A stretch of DNA of 12,500 nucleotides from Actinidia chinensis (lineage: Eukaryota; Streptophyta; Magnoliopsida; Ericales; Actinidiaceae), in assembly GCA_009663005.1 (NCBI GenBank), contig CM018907.1, positions 7,804,686 to 7,817,185 of the forward strand. Reading direction: 5' to 3'. A model generated the notes under the pieces. That model saw only the letters and a program-made list of their open reading frames with translations, did not search any database and was not told the DNA's origin. Below, one piece after another: positions 7,335 to 12,500 of the stretch (the stretch's first letter is position 1; every line of letters starts with the position of its first letter). Made by a program: the position numbers and the translations under genes.

Positions 7335-7525
7335 TGTTGGATTAGGAATAATTTTCTTAAGCATTTTAATTAGGAAGTTTTCTTGTATTAATTATTTATA
7401 ATAGGTCATGTTGCATATTGATTTTCTCCTTATTCTCCTTATTTAGTTTTCCTTATTTAGTCTTAGGTTATATTATATATGAGGTGGTGTGATTAATAAA
7501 TCAATTCATTCTATTCGTTTCTATT
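7335..7525 (+). repeat. Right LTR of the TRIM-like element
   Basis: It begins TGTTGGATTAGG and repeats the left LTR, including the TATA-like stretch and AATAAA. It is seven bases longer, mostly through single-base differences in A/T runs. Confidence 0.85.
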
Positions 7526-7680
7526 CAGAGCAATTATGACGATTTTAGTTTCTTGGAGAGAGAGAGAGAAGAGAGCTCCTTGCGGTTGTAGTTGTTGGGA
7601 GGTGCAATTAAAGCAAGAGCAAGAAAGCTGAGAGTCACCCCCAGGGAGGAATGGAAGTGCTTCAAACTAGCTTCCAACAT
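7526..7680 (-). pseudogene. LdpA-like exon 1, 5' half (start codon and transit-peptide-like region)
   Basis: An ATG at 7680-7678 opens 48 codons to a TAA at 7536-7534. The peptide starts MLEASLKHFHSSLGVTL, then a hydrophobic stretch (SFLALALIA), then a Ser/Lys-rich part ending SLSLSKKLKSS. It is rich in Ser and Leu, has few acidic residues and carries basic residues near the end, as plastid transit peptides do. A CT-rich run encodes the SLSLS part. The TAA lies a few bases before the LTR-element insertion. Reading on after removal of the element needs a change of frame, so there is an indel as well as the insertion. Choice of start is based on the ATG and on the composition of the peptide. 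Confidence 0.6.
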
Positions 7681-7774
7681 GTATTAAGCCAAAAGGCCAA
7701 AAACATCAACCAAACCAACCAAAAACCAACCAAAACAAAAGTCAAAATTTTTGTTTGGCAGTTTAAAAATAGGA

Positions 7775-7790
7775 TTATTACACTTTATTC

Positions 7791-7822
<32 letters not shown>

Positions 7823-7885
7823 TTATGCTAAAAATTCTTACCAGTCACTCCCTTAAACTATTAGAATTTGGTACTTAGAAATACC
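7775..7885. repeat. Fragment of a MITE-like terminal sequence
   Basis: CTCCCTTAAACTATTAGAA (7849-7867) and the earlier TTCCCTTAAACTATCTA form a short direct repeat. The theme of ACTTTATTCCCTTAAACTA recalls the ends of the element at 10090-10638 and of the fragment near 11757. No partner arm was found, so it is probably a solitary remnant. It lies upstream of the pseudogene start. Confidence 0.3.
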
Positions 7886-8730
7886 CAGGTTTCGTGTGTG
7901 TTTTCCCCAAAAAACAGTCTCAGAAGCAATTAGTAAAGGCAAGTTTAAAGAGATGTTGGCAAAAGATTGTTCTTTGTTCTTGAAAAAGAAGTAAAAAATA
8001 GAAAAACAAAAACGATAGTGTTATAAGAACTGTGATTTTTCTTTGTTGTGGTTAGGAATTATTATTATAAGAAGATATAATTCCACCTCTCATGTTGATT
8101 TCTAATCAGAGAAACCCATTTTGTTCCTCATTTTTTAAGGTGGGTGAGAGTGAACAAAATTATTTTCCTCATCAAAGGACTTGGTTTTACAAGAATTTTT
8201 ATATTTTTTTCTGAATCTGGATAGTGATAACACCTTCCATATTTTGTTTATATAGTCAAAGAAAACCTTAAAAAAATGGTTCAAAAATATGTAAATAGGG
8301 GTTACAAATGGACATTGCAGCTTTTCTTATTTTGACATTTTCATTGGCAAGATCATATTTTATAACATCGAGCTAACAATCAACCGGTTGACATAAGCAC
8401 ACTTATGCTAAAGTTTTGCAATGGTTTTAAGCGATACCACGATTTGCAAATAGCAAGAATCAGCAAAGAAAAATGCTTAATCATTATTGCAGTTCACTAA
8501 TCAGCATTGAAAATAAATAAATGGAAAATGTGAACAAAAAAAAAATGGAATGTCCTTAAAGAGTCCATATATTTCAATTATGGGGCAAAAACTTATTTTT
8601 CTTTAGCACAACCACCACATAGTCCATCAAAGTCTAGACCATCAGAAGACCTCCCAGGACATAAACTAGCAAAATAAAATACCTGATGATAACAACACTA
8701 GCAAGAAAAAACAAAGCAAAGCTTGGCATT
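7886..8730. other. Non-coding spacer between the pseudogene and the dirigent gene
   Basis: AT-rich, with no open frame of note. For the minus-strand dirigent gene it contains the 3' UTR and poly(A) region: an AATAAG-like word on the minus strand lies near 8591-8600, but plant poly(A) signals are too loose to fix the site. For the pseudogene, any former promoter would lie in its lower part. Confidence 0.45.
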
Positions 8731-9272
8731 TTAGTAGTGCTTAACTTCAATATTGAGCTTAAGAATAGCTCTCAAATTTGCTATGTCCAAAAACTCAGTG
8801 GTCATAATCCCATACCCCTTCACAAACCTAAAATAACCGGTGCCTGATACGATCGAAAACTCTCTCTCCTCCATGGAGTATATATCAGCCCCTTGAATCT
8901 CCAAGGTACTCCCTTTGAATTCACCATCCGTGAAAATCACTGAGAATGCTAGGTGCAACCCTTTCCCATCCAATTGGGAGTTGATGTACAAACCTTGGGC
9001 CCTACCAATTTCTTTCGACTTCAGATCTGGGCCTTCGGTTACTGGATCATCAACGGCTACGATTGTTCCAAAGTGGAGGATGCTGGAGGTGGGCCCGTTT
9101 TTTCCGGCCACAGTGACTGCTGACGTGTCGTGGCCACTTAAGTAGTCGTGGACGAGAGCATTAGGTTGGTTTGCTTGAGGTGGCGCTGCGGGCGGGCATA
9201 GGCCCAATAGAGGAGAGGTATGGCTAAGAGGGGAAGAATTGGGCTAGAGGCAAGGCTTAGGAGATTGGACAT
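8731..9272 (-). CDS. Dirigent protein (secreted), with a frameshift at the end of the signal peptide
   Basis: Dirigent proteins are apoplastic beta-barrel proteins that steer coupling or cyclisation of phenolic substrates (lignans, lignin, pterocarpans). One frame, stop TAA at 8731-8733, holds the whole dirigent domain: HDYLSGHDTSAVTVAGK, FGTIVAVDDPVTEGPD, IGRAQGLYINSQLDGKGLHL, VIFTDGEFKGSTLEIQGADI and FSIVSGTGYFRFVKGYG, ending LKLNIEVKHY. It has no ATG at its start and is closed upstream by TAG at 9246-9244. An ATG at 9272 in another frame gives a good signal peptide: MSNLLSLASS, a hydrophobic core (PILPLLAIPLLY) and WAYA as cleavage site. The frames meet at the CCCGCCCG run near 9190-9197; one extra base would give about 180 residues, normal for the family. 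Either a sequencing error or a true one-base deletion that removes secretion. It is intronless, as usual. The strand before HDYL looks a few residues short. The dirigent assignment is firm; the exact subfamily is probably DIR-b/d. Confidence 0.88.
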
Positions 9273-9330
9273 GGTTTCTATTTTGTATTGGAATTGAGGT
9301 TGAACTTGAAAATGGTGTGGTGTGTTAGGG

Positions 9331-9340
9331 ATCTATAGAT
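9331..9340 (-). promoter_or_regulatory. Possible TATA box of the dirigent gene
   Basis: ATCTATAGAT is palindromic and reads CTATAGAT on the minus strand, close to the plant consensus CTATAAAT. It lies about 60 bases before the ATG at 9272, leaving room for a leader of about 30 bases, rich in CA and AA as plant leaders often are. Confidence 0.4.
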
Positions 9341-9540
9341 GATGTGAAGATGCTTGGGAAGAAAATGGAATATTTGACAGTAGGAAATGACAAAGTGGTT
9401 GGCTAGATCCAAGGTTTTTCTTGTTTTGTTTAGTGCTTTGATGTCTTATCATTGTGTTTGTTAAACAATAGTTTGTCACTTTCTCTTTCCTTAGCATCTG
9501 GTTTGGTGGTGTATTATCAAGGACCAAGTTGTTTTAAAGG

Positions 9541-10089
9541 TCTAGTCAATAATAAGTTGTGAGTGCTTGAATTTATATTGATAATTGATAATAGTTCATC
9601 TTATAAAATCGTTCAATCTAAATCTTTTAATTCAATTCTAAAATTTAATTTGAATAGATTTCCATATTTGTTTAATTTTAAAATGGCCATTTATTTAAGA
9701 CGAGCATTTTTATCCATATACATATAATTATTAGGACATTAATGTAAACATCTCTCCAAAATGAGACTCTAATGTACTTAACCCAAAAATAATAGCTTTT
9801 ATTGACTCAATAGTCTCAATGTTATGACATTAATTGTCAGCCGTATTAATAACTGAGGGGTTAATGCATGCGGTAGTAAATGCATTTATATATGGTTTGT
9901 TTGCAATTTTTAGATACAAGCAATAAAAAGAAAGAGAAACAAAGTCTGAAGGAAGAAATAAATGAATGAGAATTTAATTGGTCTAGAAGATCAATTTTGC
10001 TCCTTATAATTCCGAAAAAACTAACTTCCCTAAATATTTTGTGTTAATTATTTTCTTTACGTTCTTGCGAAGTCCTTTGATATTTTCTA
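9541..10089. other. Upstream AT-rich DNA of the dirigent gene, nothing recognised
   Basis: No gene, tRNA or transposon end was seen. It would contain the distal promoter of the dirigent gene, but I cannot point to a specific site. Confidence 0.45.
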
Positions 10090-10551
10090 GGCTTAATTTC
10101 ATAAACACCCCTCTAAACTATTATTTTTTATCACTTTCACCTCTCACTTAAAAATTGAATCATATTGACCTGCTTAACTATTTAAGTGTATCACTTATAT
10201 CCCTTCCATTACTAATCTGTTTGAAATAGTGATGAAAATCGATCCCGTGTAATCCATGTGCTTTAATTAATGCCCTTTATACTAAAATATTCTTATATGT
10301 TTGCGGAAAGAAAAAGAAATAAAAAGGCAACGCTCCTATTTAAAAAATTTTTTATTATTTAAATTTAGATTTATGCCCACAATATCTGAATAAGCCTGTA
10401 TATGGAATATTGACTTATTTTTTACAAAATAATAATGTTATTTTAGACATGAGGGCATTTAATTTAAGCTAATGGACAGCATGCGATCGATTTTCATCAC
10501 CATTTCAAATAGATTAATAACAAAAGGGGTGTAAGTGATAGAGTTAAAAAA

Positions 10552-10584
<33 letters not shown>

Positions 10585-10638
10585 ATGGGTGAAAGTGAAA
10601 AAAAATAATAGTTTAGGAAGTGTTTGTGAAATTAACCC
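10090..10638. mobile_element. MITE with very long terminal inverted repeats
   Basis: The left arm (about 10090-10295) and the reverse complement of the right arm (about 10433-10638) match at most positions. Shared blocks include TTAATTTCA, CTAAACTATTATTTTTT, CACTTTCACC, GAATCATATTGACC and GTGATGAAAATCGATC. Only about 140 bases lie between. TA flanks both sides (10088-10089 and 10639-10640). A 9-bp comparison of the flanks matches at six positions only, so the superfamily is open: long arms suggest a Mutator-type element, the TA a Tc1/mariner-type one. No transposase is present. A transcript would form a roughly 200-bp hairpin. Confidence 0.8.
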
Positions 10639-11168
10639 TATTTAATTTTATAACACCCAATTATATTTTTCTAATTCAAAACATTGAACCACAATTTATA
10701 ATATTAGATTTATATATTAGATTTACTCTGAATGAATGAACAAATGTGCAAATTCACCTTAATTGTGAAAAAGTTTATTTTCACATATTTTTAATTACGT
10801 TGGATAGTTGATAACTAGGATTGAAATGTTACGTCCTGCACCCGTTTGCCCTTGCGAAGAATATCACCACTAAAACGTGCAACTAATCATTCATTAACCG
10901 GATTTGGGGTGTCATATTTGGGTTACGATAAAACCCCATAGAGTTTAACTTTAATTCAATTTTTTTTTATGTGTTATTAGGTCGTGCTATTCATGTTGAA
11001 AAATAACAAACCTTAGAAAAAAGCCAGCATATAGTCCCATAAAAAAAATACTATTTACACCTAATGTGCGGCCGAAAATGTGTCACATCATCAATTTTGA
11101 TTGGTAAAACCCGTCAATTAGCAGATCAATCAAAAATAGCTACGAAGTCTCATAAATTCATTTGAAAA
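10639..11168. other. AT-rich DNA without recognised gene
   Basis: No coding signal. A more GC-balanced piece at about 10830-10940 (GTTACGTCCTGCACCCG, then GGATTTGGGGTGTCATATTT) has the look of a retrotransposon LTR remnant, but no partner repeat is in the window. Confidence 0.4.
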
Positions 11169-11254
11169 TTCATAATCAATTCATAAATTTTTGTAATGTG
11201 TCCAGACATGAACCAAATAACTTCTTAAACTAACCATAAAATTTATAAAAATGA

Positions 11255-11289
<35 letters not shown>

Positions 11290-11652
11290 TTCTTACGATT
11301 TTGTCAAAACTCTTGTAACAATAGCCTAAAAATTCATAAATTTTACCAAAACTATTCATAAAAGTTTATTAATAGTCACAAGAATTCATAAAGGAATGAC
11401 AGACATGCTTGGTTGAATCGTTATAATTAATATGTGTGTCCCACCAGAATTCAGAACAAAGCCATAATAATTCAGAATTAACACCAATACGATTCATAAC
11501 TAACTTCTTTTGGTCATAAAATATTATAAATATTAATTATTCATAAGTATACCCCATTTCAATTATTAGGTGAACCCTATGGTAATTAATACGTGGACAC
11601 CACCTCAATTTATAACATATCAATTCATAACTTGCACCATATTGATTCATAA
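11169..11652 (+). repeat. Cluster of eleven TTCATAA motifs on one strand
   Basis: Exact TTCATAA starts at 11169, 11180, 11263, 11278, 11333, 11355, 11385, 11493, 11540, 11624 and 11646, usually as AATTCATAA. None was seen on the other strand in this stretch. Variants (AATTTATAA, AATTCAGAA, GGTCATAA) fill the gaps. Spacing is irregular. Such one-sided short motifs are typical of transposon subterminal regions where transposase binds, or of a decayed satellite. Confidence 0.6.
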
Positions 11653-11737
11653 AATATTTTTTTTGCCACAATATATAATAAAATTCCAACATATTTTCAG
11701 AACTAAAACCCACTTTAATTAATAGGTGACGCCCCGT
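11427..11737 (+). repeat. Degenerate tandem repeat, two units of about 159 and 152 bp
   Basis: Unit 1 (11427-11585) starts TTAATATGTG and unit 2 (11586-about 11737) starts TTAATACGTG. Both continue with a C..CCACC word, two AATTCA/TTATAA words, CACCA followed by GATTCATAA, ATAAAATATT, then an ACCCCA or ACCCAC word with TT.AATTA.TAGGTGA near the end. The units are diverged but collinear. Confidence 0.55.
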
Positions 11738-11756
11738 TTAAAAGCAAATTCAACCA

Positions 11757-11860
11757 ATAATTTCACTTTTGGTCCCTCAACTGTTAAATTATTACAATAT
11801 AGCCCCCAATTATTTAAAAAAAAGATAAATTTCACTGACCTCCCTTGATATTTCTGACAA
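11757..11860. repeat. MITE/MULE-type terminal fragment
   Basis: ATTTCACTTTTGGTCCCTC, followed by AACTGTTAAATTATTAC and ATAGCCCCCAATTATT, is a theme common at ends of plant MITEs and MULE-derived repeats. No complementary arm or target duplication was found in the window. Confidence 0.35.
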
Positions 11861-12500
11861 ATACAACTAGTTCCAATATAGTTTTTAAAATTGAACTGAC
11901 ATTCCTTACTTTTGAAACTATTATCAATGTTGTTCTTAGATTTAGGGCTTTCAAATTATTTTCTCAGTACACCCGTTAAACAAAACAATCATTCTCTCTT
12001 TTTACCCTCAAATTCTAGTTATTTGTAAACTACCCCAATCAATAAGAAGTTTTTTGTAAAAAATCATCTAAATAGTTTACTTTTTAAGTACTCTTAATCA
12101 AAACTTACTAAAAAATTTAACTTTATTATCAAATTTAACAAATTAAATACAAAAAATTGTTCATTTATTTTTTTGGTACAGAAGGGACCACATTGTAGGC
12201 AGAACTTACCACAGAGGGGATAGGGATTCAATTAATAATTTTTTAAATTGATCTAAATATGTTAATTTTTTTAAATTTTAATAAGGTGACCCACTTTGTT
12301 CGGTAGGCCACTTCATGAATTGTAGTATATTAAGGTCATGCCCATGTAAAATTATTAATTGGGCCACTTTGGACCCACTAAAGTGACTTATTTAGAAATT
12401 GGGTCCACTTTGAGGGAGGTGGTGTGTAAATTTTTAAAATCTAAATTTATATACTAAAATTTAGTATTTTAAATTTAGTATATAATTTTTTTTGTGTAAA
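11861..12500. other. AT-rich terminal region with repeated CCACTTT words
   Basis: No gene is visible. Between 12289 and 12412 CCACTT recurs four times (for example ACCCACTTTG, GGCCACTTTGG, GTCCACTTTG), once near an AAAGTG word. The last 50 bases hold ACTAAAATTTAGT and further copies of AATTTAGTAT, which form short imperfect inverted repeats. A transposon may begin here and run past the window, but this cannot be decided. Confidence 0.35.

Larger units (their letters stand above)
6651..7525 (+). mobile_element. TRIM-like non-autonomous LTR retroelement, Copia-type ends
   Basis: Two similar direct repeats of 184 and 191 bp enclose about 500 bp. A primer-binding site follows the left repeat, a purine tract precedes the right one, and CAGAG flanks both sides (6646-6650 and 7526-7530). 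The internal part is far too short for gag-pol and contains no integrase, reverse transcriptase or RNase H. It has a GC-rich patch with a perfect palindrome (6874-6889) and a long G-run. Orientation is plus, opposite to the host gene. The two repeats differ by many substitutions and one-base indels, so the insertion is old. The repeats begin TGTTGGA but, if CAGAG is the true duplication, end in TATT instead of the usual CA. Confidence 0.85.
3960..7680 (-). pseudogene. LdpA-like 4Fe-4S ferredoxin-type protein, five-exon pseudogene split by transposons
   Basis: Five exon remnants lie in order on the minus strand: exon 1 (7680-6504, interrupted), exon 2 (6428-6380), exon 3 (5504-5358), exon 4 (4866-4601) and exon 5 (from 4119). 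The joins fit: exon 2 ends in a lone G and exon 3 starts TT (Val); exon 3 ends in G and exon 4 starts AA (Glu); exon 4 ends in A and exon 5 starts GA (Arg). Recognised motifs include NLSLVYTLAG, VDCIDCAA, RMPWVMVSVNDDEDLHFRK, SRPCEIVCPADAIS and LPVCPYDKI. From memory these fit the plant homologues of cyanobacterial LdpA, a redox-sensing iron-sulfur protein of the clock input. The copy is dead: an LTR element sits in exon 1, exon 1 lacks its end, exons 4 and 5 have frameshifts and stops, and the C-terminal half is not found. Lesions at many points argue against a sequencing artefact. The family name is less certain than the exon structure. Confidence 0.75.

Noticed and set aside
7526..7527. Right LTR ending in the canonical CA at 7526-7527
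   Set aside because: That end would leave no matching 5-bp duplication, whereas ending at TATT gives CAGAG on both sides and a primer site directly after the left LTR. The canonical end cannot be fully excluded.
8915..9145. Plus-strand frame of 76 codons
   Set aside because: It is antisense to the dirigent domain and has no features of its own.

Overview
The window looks like nuclear DNA of a flowering plant, most likely a eudicot. It is AT-rich, gene-sparse and full of poly-T runs, MITEs and a small LTR retroelement. It carries an intronless dirigent-protein gene and a broken intron-containing gene for a plastid-type iron-sulfur protein. I see no bacterial operons, rRNA, tRNA or CRISPR. Both recognisable genes lie on the minus strand.

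Layout. 1-600: an AT microsatellite, then a striking 179-bp foldback hairpin (282-460) that runs into a direct repeat. 600-3560: no convincing gene; it holds poly-T runs, a tRNA-derived SINE-like fragment (about 2412-2692) and dispersed CTGAAAT-type repeats. 3570-3763: a GC-richer patch with an unrecognised reading frame. 3960-7680: the main discovery, a decayed five-exon gene (minus strand, start codon at 7680). I recognise its product as an LdpA-like 4Fe-4S ferredoxin-type protein. Exon 1 is split by an 875-bp TRIM-like LTR element (6651-7525, target duplication CAGAG). Intron 2 contains a Tourist/Harbinger-type MITE (5562-5983, flanked by TTA). Exon 3 is still open with perfect splice phases. 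Exons 4 and 5 carry frameshifts and stops and have lost cluster cysteines. 8731-9272: a dirigent-protein gene whose signal peptide and main domain lie in different frames, one base apart. 9541-12500: no gene, but a MITE with roughly 200-bp inverted arms (10090-10638), eleven same-strand TTCATAA motifs with an overlapping degenerate tandem repeat of about 159 bp (11169-11737), and terminal fragments of other repeats.

The two genes are not functionally linked as far as the sequence shows. The dirigent protein would act in the apoplast on coupling of phenoxy radicals (lignans, lignin or related phenolics). The LdpA-like protein would have been plastid-targeted and bound Fe-S clusters, but this copy cannot make it. 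The LdpA assignment rests on recalled family motifs and on splice phases that fit, not on a database search.
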